Positions 20,427-28,476 of a DNA stretch of 64,000 nt are shown piece by piece (position 1 is the stretch's first letter; each line of letters begins with the position of its first letter). The position numbers were made by a program, and so were the translations under genes. The DNA lies in NCBI RefSeq assembly GCF_019428685.1, contig NZ_CP080095.1, positions 1-64,000 on the forward strand. Reading direction: 5' to 3'. Below the pieces are notes generated by a model that made no database searches, had not been told where the DNA came from, and saw only the letters and a list, made by a program, of their open reading frames with translations. This stretch comes from Paraburkholderia edwinii. Lineage in GTDB: Bacteria; Pseudomonadota; Gammaproteobacteria; Burkholderiales; Burkholderiaceae.

Positions 20427-21452
20427 TCAGAACGCGACGGTCGCGGAGCCGAGGAAGGTGTTCGTGCTCTTCAACCGGTTTGAACTGCTGACGACGGGCA
20501 CCCAGCGCAGACTGGCGGAAAGCGGCATCTTTGCGGCAATCCGGGTTTTGTAAGTCACGATCGGACCGAGTGCGAAATCGCTGCCGACAAAGCCGTCGAG
20601 ACGCGTGGCGAGCGGCCCGGAGTCCTTGCCGAGCTGTTGCGTCGTGCCCATCACGAGCCCCACGCCGACACCGTTCGCGAAGGTCTTCAGACCCATCACG
20701 TCGAGCGTGAAAAGCGGCGCATTCTGATACTGGGTCGCGTTGTTGCGCGTGTAAAACTGGAAGCCCATGACCGCATCGAATTCGAGGCCGTATTTCGGCA
20801 GCGTTTTTGTGTACGCCACCTGCGGGATAAAGGTCCAGGTGTTCTGGCCTGCGTTCGCGAGCGCCTTGGGGTCGTAATTTCCTGTCGGTGCGTAGAAGTT
20901 GAAGCTCAGCGCGATATGGTCGTTGGGTGTCAGCGAGTAGCCCGCGACGATCGGCGTGAAGTACAGGTCGTAGAGATTGGACGCACGGTCGCCCACGGTG
21001 CCCGACGCGCGCTGACCGGACAACGTCGCGTGCACGCTTTCCCAGATATAAGGCAGCGTGATGCCCGAGCCGAAGTTCCAGCCGCCCGCGCTGCCCCAAG
21101 TGCGCACCACGGTAGCGACTGTCATCGCGACCTTCGCGTCGGCGCCGAGCGACAGCTGGCCGCCGATCGGTACCGGACGGCTTCCGCCGATCGAACCGTC
21201 CATGTAGACCTGCTGCAAATTGATGATGGTGATGCCGGGCGGCGGCACTTCGCCGGCGCCCGACGCCACGCTTGTACCGGATACGGGACGGCCAAGCGCG
21301 CTTTCCGTGGCATGCGCGGCGCCCGAACCGAGTAATGCCGGCGCGGCAAGCACGATGGGAAAAAGCGGCTTCGAGTGCTTGCGGACGGCGCGTCGGGCGG
21401 CATCCGCGAGCGAGCAGGCAAAGCGGCAGCTGCCGCTGAAAAGTTGAAACAT
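20427..21452 (-). CDS. SphA/phenol-degradation-type outer-membrane protein
   Basis: A 341-aa outer-membrane beta-barrel of the SphA / MetA-pathway-of-phenol-degradation group. The N-terminus carries a long signal region ending AAHA near residue 50. The barrel part has many alternating strands (YDLYFTPIVAGYSL, HIALSFNFYAPTGNYD) and ends in phenylalanine, as required for barrel assembly. Such proteins are thought to take up hydrophobic compounds. Being first in the sulfatase operon, it may admit sulfate esters; this is inference. An alternative start 14 codons upstream is unlikely. Confidence 0.78.
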   Translation of the reverse strand: MFQLFSGSCRFACSLADAARRAVRKHSKPLFPIVLAAPALLGSGAAHATESALGRPVSGTSVASGAGEVPPPGITIINLQQVYMDGSIGGSRPVPIGGQLSLGADAKVAMTVATVVRTWGSAGGWNFGSGITLPYIWESVHATLSGQRASGTVGDRASNLYDLYFTPIVAGYSLTPNDHIALSFNFYAPTGNYDPKALANAGQNTWTFIPQVAYTKTLPKYGLEFDAVMGFQFYTRNNATQYQNAPLFTLDVMGLKTFANGVGVGLVMGTTQQLGKDSGPLATRLDGFVGSDFALGPIVTYKTRIAAKMPLSASLRWVPVVSSSNRLKSTNTFLGSATVAF

Positions 21453-21945
21453 AAGTGTCCAGGATGGGCGGATAACAGGATGCAGAACAGGCAAGGGACG
21501 AGCCGGTGCCGCACGCGCTGACCACGCAGCGCGCGAGCGTTGAAATCGACAATCCGGAAATCACGCTTGCCCGTCAGACCGACGCGGGCGCATCGATCAT
21601 CTTCTTGACCGGGCGACGTTCAATTGATCAGCGATGGAAATCGCGGAGCACGTCACCGCTCTTAAGCGGTCCCGTTCAGTTCATGAGGCGGGGCGAATCT
21701 ATCGCGCTCACGGTCGCGAAACAAGGCGAGCAGCCAATGCTTTAAGAACTCGCCCACGCTTTGGGCAGAATCGAAAATTTGGATCAAGAGTGGGCGCGGC
21801 TTTTCAGAATAACGCGTATGCCATTCGGCCGAGTTTCGATTTCGATTAGCAAGCCGTACGATGTTTTCATCGTTCGTGGCGAACGTTGCAGCGGCGGTCA
21901 ACGCCGCTGCTTCTGCAATCAACGCATCAATCTGGAGAGAAATTC
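21453..21945. other. 493-bp gap upstream of the sulfatase operon
   Basis: It should hold the leftward promoter of the sulfatase operon and the rightward promoter of the 58-aa peptide gene, but I could not fix either. A leftward frame at 21662-21922 starts with TTG and lacks an RBS, so I do not call it. A perfect hairpin lies at 21888-21910. Confidence 0.4.
21888..21910. promoter_or_regulatory. Hairpin upstream of the 58-aa membrane peptide
   Basis: GCAGCGGCG / CGCCGCTGC form a perfect 9-bp stem with a 5-nt loop, ending 35 bp before the ATG and about 23 bp before the GGAGAG ribosome binding site. No T tract follows, so a 5' leader structure is at least as likely as a terminator. Confidence 0.4.
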
Positions 21946-22122
21946 ATGGAAGCCCGTACTACCCGCGCCGAAAAACCGCTCGAGCAGGAACGTGAGGACA
22001 TCCGTTCGTTGCGCAACGACATCAGGGAACTGCGCAAGTCCCAACGTTCCGATTTCCACGTCACGTGGGTTGGGCTGATCGGTGTCTGCACGTTGATCGC
22101 GAAAGCGTTCCACTGGTTCTGA
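21946..22122 (+). CDS. Small coiled-coil membrane protein, 58 aa
   Basis: A 58-residue protein. Residues 10-38 are highly charged with heptad-like spacing (EQEREDIRSLRNDIRELRK) and should form a short coiled coil; residues 40-54 (WVGLIGVCTLIAKAF) form one transmembrane helix, leaving a very short C-terminal end. GGAGAG lies 7 nt before the ATG. This N-coil/C-anchor layout is common in small proteins that tether or oligomerise at the inner membrane. I do not recognise the family. It faces the hydrolase gene with 24 bp between stops. Confidence 0.7.
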   Translation: MEARTTRAEKPLEQEREDIRSLRNDIRELRKSQRSDFHVTWVGLIGVCTLIAKAFHWF

Positions 22123-22146
22123 TCACGCCTGCTTCACGCGTGCATC

Positions 22147-22764
22147 TCACGCAGCCGCCGGTGACAGCGGCTGCAGCACCGCTGTATCGTCGCCGAAGCG
22201 CAGCGGTGCGGCACAGTGCGCAAGCGTATCGACGAAATACTTCGCGCGCGGCCACGGGCCAAAACCCGCGGCCGTGTTGATATGCCCCGCGTCGCCGAGA
22301 TTGACGAACGCGCTGCCGAAACGTCGCGAGAGTTCGCGCGCTTCCGCGATCGGCATCCAGGGGTCTGTCTCACTGCCGACCAGAATCGACGGCACGGCAA
22401 CACGTGTTGCTTCGAACGCGCCCGCGAACTCGAACTTGCGCGGGCTCGCGGGTGCGACGAACAGCACGCCCACCACATCCGCGGAACTCGCACGCTGCGC
22501 GCGTTGCTGCAACGCATGCGCGGCCGCAAGGCAGCCGAAGCTATGCGCGGCCAATACGAATGGGCCACGCTGTCGCGCCAGCAGATCGTTGACCGACTGT
22601 GCCCACTGCCTGAGGTTCGGCGCATCCCAATCCGCCTGCACGACACGCAGGGAGCGCGCAAATTGCCGCTCGAGCCATGTCTGCCAGTGCGCACCTTCGC
22701 TGCCGTGCAAGCCCGGTACGGTCACTAACCGCGGCGGCCATGATGATGTTTTGCATGAAGACAT
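22147..22764 (-). CDS. RBBP9/YdeN-family serine hydrolase
   Basis: A 205-aa alpha/beta hydrolase of the RBBP9/YdeN group. The N-terminus has VPGLHGSEGAHWQTWLE, typical of the family; the nucleophile elbow is AAHSFGC with the catalytic Ser, the acid lies in SETDPWMP, and the histidine in GDAGHINTAAGFG. Substrates are unknown. The ribosome binding site GAGGAA at the ATG is part of a hairpin (separate entry), so translation may be regulated. Confidence 0.88.
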   Translation of the reverse strand: MSSCKTSSWPPRLVTVPGLHGSEGAHWQTWLERQFARSLRVVQADWDAPNLRQWAQSVNDLLARQRGPFVLAAHSFGCLAAAHALQQRAQRASSADVVGVLFVAPASPRKFEFAGAFEATRVAVPSILVGSETDPWMPIAEARELSRRFGSAFVNLGDAGHINTAAGFGPWPRAKYFVDTLAHCAAPLRFGDDTAVLQPLSPAAA

Positions 22765-22768
22765 GATT

Positions 22769-22793
22769 TTTCCTCGCTACGCGAAGCGGGAAA
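22769..22793 (-). promoter_or_regulatory. Hairpin burying the hydrolase ribosome binding site
   Basis: On the leftward transcript TTTCC-CGCT pairs with AGCG-A-GGAAA (9 bp with one bulged A, 6-nt loop). The 3' arm contains GAGG 7 nt before the hydrolase start codon, so the Shine-Dalgarno sequence is paired when the stem forms. Confidence 0.5.
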
Positions 22794-22982
22794 TGATTGT
22801 GGCTCGCACGCACGTGCATTACGAACCAATTTTTCGTGCTTTGCATATTGGAGGAAGGCTGATCGCGCCGCATCGGGCAACCACATTGCCGCTGCATCTG
22901 CGCGTATGACGCGCCGCGGCTCGAAAAAAGTAGAATGGGGCTATCCCGAAAAAGACCGGTTCTGCCGCAGCGAGACGCCCGC

Positions 22983-23924
22983 ATGAGAATCCTTTTCTAT
23001 ACGCCGCCATCGGATACTGAAGCATGGCTCGCCGATCTGCGGCGCGCGTTGCCCGAAGCCGACGTGCGCGAATGGAAGCCCGGCGACACCGCACCGGCCG
23101 ATTTCGCCGTCGTCTGGCGCCCGCCGCACGAGATGCTCGCGGGGCGCAGCGGCTTGCGCGCGGTTTTCAATCTCGGCGCCGGCGTCGACGCGATTCTCGC
23201 GATCGAGCGCGAGCAGCCCGGCACCTTGCCGGCGGGCGTGCCGCTCGTGCGTCTCGAAGATACCGGCATGGCGCCGCAGATGGCGGAATACGTGGTCCAC
23301 GCGGTGCTGCGCTATCTGCGGCGCTTCGACGAATACGCCCAGCTGCAGGCCGAACATCGCTGGCATGTACTCGAGCCGCACGCGCGCGAGTCGTTTACGG
23401 TCGGCGTGCTCGGGCTCGGGGTGCTCGGCGCTCATGTCGCACAGGCTGTCGCGTCGTTCGGGCTGCCGGTGCGCGGCTATAGCCGCAGCGCGCGGCACAT
23501 CGACGGCATCGAGACTTACGCGGGCCCCGCACAGTTCGACGCATTTCTCGATAGCGTCAAGGTGCTCGTCAATCTGTTGCCGCATACGCCCGACACGCAC
23601 GACGTGCTGAACGCCAACACCTTCGCGAAGCTTGCGGAAGGCGCTTATCTGATCAACGTTGCCCGCGGCGCGCATCTTGTCGAGCGCGATCTGCTCGATG
23701 CGCTGAAAAGCGGCCGGATTGCCGCGGCCACGCTCGACGTATTTCGCGAAGAACCGATGCCGGCCGATCATCCGTTCTGGCGCGAGCCGCGCATCACGAT
23801 CACGCCGCACAGTTCCGCGCTTACGCTGCGCACGGAGAGCGTCGCGCAAGTGGCTCAAAAGATCGTAGCGTTGACGCGCGGCGAAACAATCAGCGGTATC
23901 GTCGATTTGGCGCGCGGCTACTGA
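22983..23924 (+). CDS. ghrA: Glyoxylate/hydroxypyruvate reductase A-like
   Basis: A 313-aa D-2-hydroxyacid dehydrogenase of the GhrA branch, reducing glyoxylate to glycolate and hydroxypyruvate to glycerate with NADPH. The nucleotide loop is GVLGLGVLGAHVA (about 139-151), the next strand ends YSRSARH (Arg after the strand favours NADPH). Catalytic residues are the arginine in NVARGAHLVE, the glutamate in DVFREEPMP and the histidine in ITPHSSALT. The start at 22983 removes 16 codons that are open but unlike the family. Confidence 0.87.
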   Translation: MRILFYTPPSDTEAWLADLRRALPEADVREWKPGDTAPADFAVVWRPPHEMLAGRSGLRAVFNLGAGVDAILAIEREQPGTLPAGVPLVRLEDTGMAPQMAEYVVHAVLRYLRRFDEYAQLQAEHRWHVLEPHARESFTVGVLGLGVLGAHVAQAVASFGLPVRGYSRSARHIDGIETYAGPAQFDAFLDSVKVLVNLLPHTPDTHDVLNANTFAKLAEGAYLINVARGAHLVERDLLDALKSGRIAAATLDVFREEPMPADHPFWREPRITITPHSSALTLRTESVAQVAQKIVALTRGETISGIVDLARGY

Positions 23925-24007
23925 GTTACCCGCGTGGTGATCGGCGGTGATCCGAGAGACGATCCATTCAGGCAGTTACGCCGCGCTCGCGCGGCAGGAG
24001 AAACGAG

Positions 24008-24934
24008 ATGGCAATCCCGCAAACGGTGAAGATCGTTGAAGTCGGTCCGCGCGACGGGCTGCAGAACGAGAAGGAGCAGGTGCCGACCGCGATCAAGATC
24101 GAGCTGGTCAACCGGCTGTCGGCGGCCGGATTTCCGAATGTGGAGACCACCTCGTTCGTGTCGCCGAAATGGGTGCCGCAAATGGCCGATGGCGCGGACG
24201 TGATGGCCGGCATCGAGCGTCGCGCGGGCACGATCTACTCGGTGTTGACGCCGAATCTGCGCGGCCTCGAAGGCGCGCTCGCCGCGGCCGCCGACGAGAT
24301 CGTGATCTTCGGCGCGGCAAGCGAAGCGTTTTCGCAGAAGAACATCAACTGCAGCATTGCCGAAAGCATCGAGCGATTTGTGCCGGTCGCACAGGCGGCC
24401 AAGAAAAACGGCCTGCGCGTGCGCGGCAGCATCTCGTGCTCGCTGGGCTGCCCGTATCAGGGAGAGGTGCCGGTGGCGTCGGTGGTCGATGTCGTCGAAC
24501 GGTTTGCCGCGCTCGGCTGCGATGAGATCGATATTGCCGACACGATCGGCGTCGGCACGCCGAAGCGCACGAAAGAGGTGTTCGCGGCGGTCACGCAGGT
24601 CTTTCCGCGCGAACGGCTATCGGGCCACTTCCACGACACCTACGGCCAGGCGCTCGCGAATATTTACGCGGCGCTGCAGGAAGGCATCGCGATTTTTCAC
24701 GCGTCGGTCGCCGGGCTCGGCGGCTGCCCGTACGCCAAAGGCGCGACCGGTAATGTCGCAACCGAAGACGTGCTCTATCTGATGAACGGACTCGGCATCG
24801 AGACGGGCGTCGATCTCGCGCAAGTGGTCGAGATCGGCGACTTCATTTCGAAGTCGATCGGACGTCAGAACGTCTCGCGCGCCGGCAAGGCGCTGCTCGC
24901 CAAGGCTCGCAGCGAACCGACGAACTGCGCCTGA
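24008..24934 (+). CDS. Hydroxymethylglutaryl-CoA lyase
   Basis: A 308-aa TIM-barrel enzyme of the HMGL family that splits HMG-CoA to acetyl-CoA and acetoacetate, the last step of leucine breakdown. The N-terminal EVGPRDGLQNE has the catalytic Arg15/Asp16; FHDTYGQALAN carries metal-binding His; the C-terminal GLGGCPYAKGATGNVATED has the reactive cysteine (near residue 240). A GGCAGGAG-type site precedes the ATG. It heads a five-gene run with 4-bp overlaps. Confidence 0.94.
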   Translation: MAIPQTVKIVEVGPRDGLQNEKEQVPTAIKIELVNRLSAAGFPNVETTSFVSPKWVPQMADGADVMAGIERRAGTIYSVLTPNLRGLEGALAAAADEIVIFGAASEAFSQKNINCSIAESIERFVPVAQAAKKNGLRVRGSISCSLGCPYQGEVPVASVVDVVERFAALGCDEIDIADTIGVGTPKRTKEVFAAVTQVFPRERLSGHFHDTYGQALANIYAALQEGIAIFHASVAGLGGCPYAKGATGNVATEDVLYLMNGLGIETGVDLAQVVEIGDFISKSIGRQNVSRAGKALLAKARSEPTNCA

Positions 24935-24962
24935 AGCCATTGCAACACGGACACATTCAACA

Positions 24963-25505
24963 ATGACCAACGACACCTCACCTTCGAACACCGCCGCGAC
25001 CGTGGTTCCCACCGATCTCGACGCGCTGCCCGATTCGGCGCGCCGCGTCGCGCTGCTGTTGCGCGAGCGCGGTCACGCCGGCCAGATCGTGATGCTGCCG
25101 GAGACAGGCAAGACCTCGGCCGAAGCGGCCGCGGGTCTTAACTGCTCGGTCGCGCAAATCGCGAAGTCGATCCTGTTTCGCCGTCGCGAAGACGACGCGC
25201 CGGTGCTCGTCGTCGCGAGCGGCGCGAATCGTGTCGATGAACACAAGGTCGCCGCGCACGTCGGCGCAGTCGGCCGTGCCGACGCGAAGTTCGTCCGCGA
25301 AAAGACCGGCTATGCGATCGGCGGCGTGTGCCCGATCGGCCATGCGACGCCGCCGGTCACGCTGATCGACGCGGACCTGCTCGAACTCGAAAGCCTGTGG
25401 GCTGCTGCGGGACATCCGCACGCAGTGTTCAATCTGTCGCCGCAGGAGCTCGTCGCGCTGACGGGTGCGCCTGTGGTCGACGTCGCGCTGCGCGAACCGG
25501 CATGA
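24963..25505 (+). CDS. YbaK/ProX-type aminoacyl-tRNA deacylase
   Basis: A 180-aa protein of the YbaK/EbsC/ProX editing-domain fold, which hydrolyses mischarged tRNAs such as Cys-tRNA(Pro) or Ala-tRNA(Pro). The core has CSVAQIAKSILFR with the conserved lysine, VVASGANRVD, TGYAIGGVCPIGH with the glycine-rich loop, and the C-terminal FNLSPQELVALTG. The first 35 residues are a non-conserved extension. It is co-transcribed with HMG-CoA lyase, but no functional link is known. Confidence 0.85.
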   Translation: MTNDTSPSNTAATVVPTDLDALPDSARRVALLLRERGHAGQIVMLPETGKTSAEAAAGLNCSVAQIAKSILFRRREDDAPVLVVASGANRVDEHKVAAHVGAVGRADAKFVREKTGYAIGGVCPIGHATPPVTLIDADLLELESLWAAAGHPHAVFNLSPQELVALTGAPVVDVALREPA

Positions 25506-25762
25506 GCGACGCCGCGTCCGATAAGCAGAGTGTGGCGCCGGTGCCGTCGCCATGCATCAACATCTGCCGGATGGACGATGCGACCGGCTGGTGCGACGGG
25601 TGTCTGCGCACGATCGACGAAATCGCGAACTGGTCGCTCTATGACGACGCGACGAAGCGCGCGGTCTGGGACGAGCTCGACGCGAGACATGCGCAGCTGA
25701 TGTCGCAACGGACCCCGCAGCCGGATACGAAGCAGGCCACGCTCAAAGAGGGTTCGCAATGA
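25502..25762 (+). CDS. DUF1289 four-cysteine protein
   Basis: An 86-aa protein of the DUF1289 group. Cysteines 18, 22, 31 and 34 (PCINICRMDDATGWCDGC) form a compact metal or iron-sulfur site, followed by RTIDEIANW, the family signature. It starts in an ATGA overlap with the YbaK gene and ends in another with the MaoC gene. The family has no proven function in general; in proteobacteria it is often next to MaoC or YbaK genes, from memory. Confidence 0.85.
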   Translation: MSDAASDKQSVAPVPSPCINICRMDDATGWCDGCLRTIDEIANWSLYDDATKRAVWDELDARHAQLMSQRTPQPDTKQATLKEGSQ

Positions 25763-26250
25763 ACGCGCCACCGCGTGTCGTGGCGATCGGCGAACGCTTC
25801 AGCACGACGCTGGCGCTGTCCGCCGATTCGGTGAAGTCGTTCGCGACACTCGTCAACGACATGAACCCGCTGCATCACGACGACGCGTACGCAGCGCAAA
25901 GCCGCTTCGGCACGTTGATCGCATCGGGCACGCAGCCCTCCGCGCATCTGATGGCGCTTGTCGCCACGCACTTCTCGCAATACGCGCAGCCGCTCGGCCT
26001 CGAGTTCGACATCAAGCTCAAGAAGGCCGTGCGCAGCGACGATACGCTCACGTTCACGTGGACCGTGCGCAGCGCGTTCTGGAAACCGAGCCTCGCCGGC
26101 GACCTCGTTCAACTCGACGGCCACGCGGTGAACCAGCGCGACGAAACGGTGATGCTCGCGAAGGCGACGGTGCTGGTCATGCCGAAATCCGCATCCGAAT
26201 CCGCAGCGGCGCTTGCACCGGAACCCATGCAAAAGGGCGGCGCGCCATGA
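25759..26250 (+). CDS. MaoC-like hot-dog dehydratase
   Basis: A 163-aa single hot-dog domain of the MaoC/R-specific enoyl-CoA hydratase type. The hydratase motif has the catalytic Asp and His in NDMNPLHHDDAYAAQSRFGTLIASG (Asp near 34, His near 39), a good fit to the family pattern DxNPxHxDxxxA. It would hydrate a trans-2-enoyl-CoA; the chain length is unknown. The C-terminal 20 residues are Ala/Ser/Pro-rich. Four-base overlaps with both neighbours indicate coupled translation. Confidence 0.86.
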   Translation: MNAPPRVVAIGERFSTTLALSADSVKSFATLVNDMNPLHHDDAYAAQSRFGTLIASGTQPSAHLMALVATHFSQYAQPLGLEFDIKLKKAVRSDDTLTFTWTVRSAFWKPSLAGDLVQLDGHAVNQRDETVMLAKATVLVMPKSASESAAALAPEPMQKGGAP

Positions 26251-27167
26251 TTGCGCTGCCGCCTTCGATGCGCGTGTTCGAACGCGGCTGGCTGTCGTCG
26301 AACAATGTGCTGCTGATCGACGATCGCCACACGACGCTCGTCGATACCGGCTATGCGACGCACGCGCCGCAAACGCTCGCGCTCGTGCGTCACGCGCTCG
26401 GCGCACGGACGCTCGATCGCATCGTCAACACGCACCTGCATTCGGACCATTGCGGCGGCAACACGCTATTGCAGCAAACATGGCGCTGCGAAACATGGAT
26501 CCCGGCAACCGAAACGGACACGGTGCGGCAATGGGATGAAGCGCGCCTCACATTTCGCGCGACCGGACAGTTCTGCGAACGCTTTTCCGCGACCGGTTCG
26601 CTTGCACCCGGCATGCGCATCGAGATGGGCGCGCTCGACTGGCAGGTACTCGGCGCTCCGGGCCACGATCCGCATTCGCTGATGCTCTACTGCGCCGACG
26701 AACGCGTGTTGATCAGCGCGGACGCGCTATGGGAAAACGGCTTCGGCGTGATCTTTCCCGAACTCGATGGCGAGAGCGGATTCGCGGAACAGCAGGCGGT
26801 GCTCGAGCTGATCGCGGGCCTCGACGTCGCGACCGTGATTCCCGGTCATGGCGCACCGTTTGCAAACGTCGAGCAAGCGCTCGAGCGCGCATTCTCCCGG
26901 TTGGCGTGGCTGCGCGCGGACCCGGTGCGCAATGCGAAGAACGCGCTCAAGGTGCTGCTCGTGTTCAGGCTGCTCGATGTGCGCGCAACGAACTTCCGCG
27001 CATTGATCGGCATGCTCGAAAACGCGAGCGCGATGCGCGCGGCGGCGGCGCTACTGGCGCCGCACGATGCATGGCCGGCGCTGTTGCGGCGGATCGTCGG
27101 GGAACTTGCCGGAAGCGACGGTCCGCTGCGGATCGATGGCGAGCACGTCAGTGCACGCAAATGGTGA
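26247..27167 (+). CDS. MBL-fold hydrolase (operon end)
   Basis: A 306-aa metallo-beta-lactamase-fold hydrolase. The metal motif is HLHSDH (residues 63-68); further ligands are in APGHDPHS and the VIPGHGAPF loop, with Asp in ISADALWENG. The last 80 residues (ALKVLLVFRLLDVR and onward) form a helical region. It starts in an ATGA overlap with the MaoC gene and closes the HMG-CoA-lyase operon. A thioesterase or glyoxalase-like role is plausible, not shown. Confidence 0.85.
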   Translation: MIALPPSMRVFERGWLSSNNVLLIDDRHTTLVDTGYATHAPQTLALVRHALGARTLDRIVNTHLHSDHCGGNTLLQQTWRCETWIPATETDTVRQWDEARLTFRATGQFCERFSATGSLAPGMRIEMGALDWQVLGAPGHDPHSLMLYCADERVLISADALWENGFGVIFPELDGESGFAEQQAVLELIAGLDVATVIPGHGAPFANVEQALERAFSRLAWLRADPVRNAKNALKVLLVFRLLDVRATNFRALIGMLENASAMRAAAALLAPHDAWPALLRRIVGELAGSDGPLRIDGEHVSARKW

Positions 27168-27197
27168 ATGTGAAAATCTGGAGGCAGAAAAAAGAAA

Positions 27198-27223
27198 GCC
27201 GCTCGGCAAAACTGGCGAGCGGC
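27198..27223. terminator. Bidirectional intrinsic terminator
   Basis: GCCGCTCG / CGAGCGGC form a perfect 8-bp stem with a 10-nt loop, 30 bp after the MBL-hydrolase stop. Leftward it is followed by TTTCTTTTTTC, a strong U tract for transcripts from the EamA gene; rightward by ATAACATTTT, a weaker one. Confidence 0.75.
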
Positions 27224-27461
27224 ATAACATTTTATGTGTGACGTGATCAGCGTCGGCAACAATCATACTTCCAGAATGCATACTCACGCATCGGGGGTTT
27301 CCCTACAGGGATCAGGCGGGACCACGCTGCAACGGCCGAAACCCACCTCTCTCCGTCAACCGCAGCTTTACAGACATGCGAAGCTTATCGGCCTGGCTTC
27401 ATGCTATGGAATCCGTATTATCTACCGATTGCGTCCGGCTGCATCTAGCCTGAGCACGCGG

Positions 27462-28364
27462 TTACGTCGATGAATAACGCCGCAGCGGCACGATCCGCCA
27501 GCCCAGATTGACGCCCGCGGCCGCCAGCAGAATCAGCACCGCACCCGCTACCTGCACCCATGCGAGCTTCTGCCCGAACGCGACACGGTCGACGATGATC
27601 GCCACCACCGGATAGATAAACGACAGCGCGCCGGTCATCGCAGTCGGCAGTTTCTGGATCGCACCGTAGAGCAGCACGTACATCACGCCGGTATTGACGA
27701 TGCCGAGCGTCGCGAGCTGCAGCCAGTGGACTGCGCTGGTCGGCAACGCATCGAAGCGGACAAACGGCGCGAGCAGCACGACGCCGGTCGCCGCGGTAAA
27801 AAACGCGATCAGATGCGGCGGCGTCGACTTCAGATACTTGGTCACAATCGACGATATCGCCCACAGGAACGCCGCGCCGGCCGCGAGCGCGACACCGTGC
27901 AGATATTCGCCCGGCACCGCCAGCACCGCGGGCTCGACCCGCACGACGAGCACCAGCCCGGCAAACGCAATGCCGAGCCATGCGACGACCGATGCCGTGA
28001 TGCGTTCACGAAACACGAGCGCGCCGAGCGCGACGAGCATGAACGGCTGCGTGCTGTAGACCGTGGTCGCCATCGAGATCGATGCGCGTGAATAGGCGGC
28101 AAAGAGCAACACCCAGTTGGCGACGATCGCCACGCCGCCGAGCGTGGCGAGCCCGACCACGCGCCAGGTGAACAGCTTGCGCCGGAACAGACCGAGCGCC
28201 GCGCAGACGAGCGCAAGCGTCGCGCCGCCGAACAGGCAGCGGAAGAACACAACGTTTTGCGACGATTGCTGCGACGACACGACGAGCCACCCGATCGTGC
28301 CTGACATCAGCATCGCGATGGTCATCTCAAGCGCGCCGCGCCGGATTTCATGGTTGCCAGTCAT
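27462..28364 (-). CDS. EamA-family (DMT) permease
   Basis: A 300-aa drug/metabolite transporter with two EamA repeats and about ten membrane helices; the repeats begin near MTIAMLMSGTIGWLVVSS and LHGVALAAGAAFLWAISS. The start at 28364 follows GGGGAAA; the frame is open 17 codons upstream but that part is hydrophilic and lacks an RBS. It is divergent from an Lrp/AsnC regulator over 112 bp, the usual layout of amino-acid exporters under local Lrp control. The substrate is not known. Confidence 0.88.
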   Translation of the reverse strand: MTGNHEIRRGALEMTIAMLMSGTIGWLVVSSQQSSQNVVFFRCLFGGATLALVCAALGLFRRKLFTWRVVGLATLGGVAIVANWVLLFAAYSRASISMATTVYSTQPFMLVALGALVFRERITASVVAWLGIAFAGLVLVVRVEPAVLAVPGEYLHGVALAAGAAFLWAISSIVTKYLKSTPPHLIAFFTAATGVVLLAPFVRFDALPTSAVHWLQLATLGIVNTGVMYVLLYGAIQKLPTAMTGALSFIYPVVAIIVDRVAFGQKLAWVQVAGAVLILLAAAGVNLGWRIVPLRRYSST

Positions 28365-28476
28365 CAGTTTCCCCAAAAGCTTGCTACCGATGATGGCAGT
28401 GTAATGAATGGCCAAGCGCGAATATATGACTAAACTTAAGCAAATCCCTCTTTTGACTTTGCAAACGAAGGTTCAT

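Noticed and set aside
21662..21922. Leftward 86-codon frame in the gap before the 58-aa peptide gene
   Set aside because: TTG start, no ribosome binding site, and it overlaps the leader hairpin; no family resemblance.
27234..27473. Rightward 79-codon frame behind the terminator at 27.2 kb
   Set aside because: No RBS and an Arg/Ser/Leu-rich product; it overlaps the end of the EamA gene.
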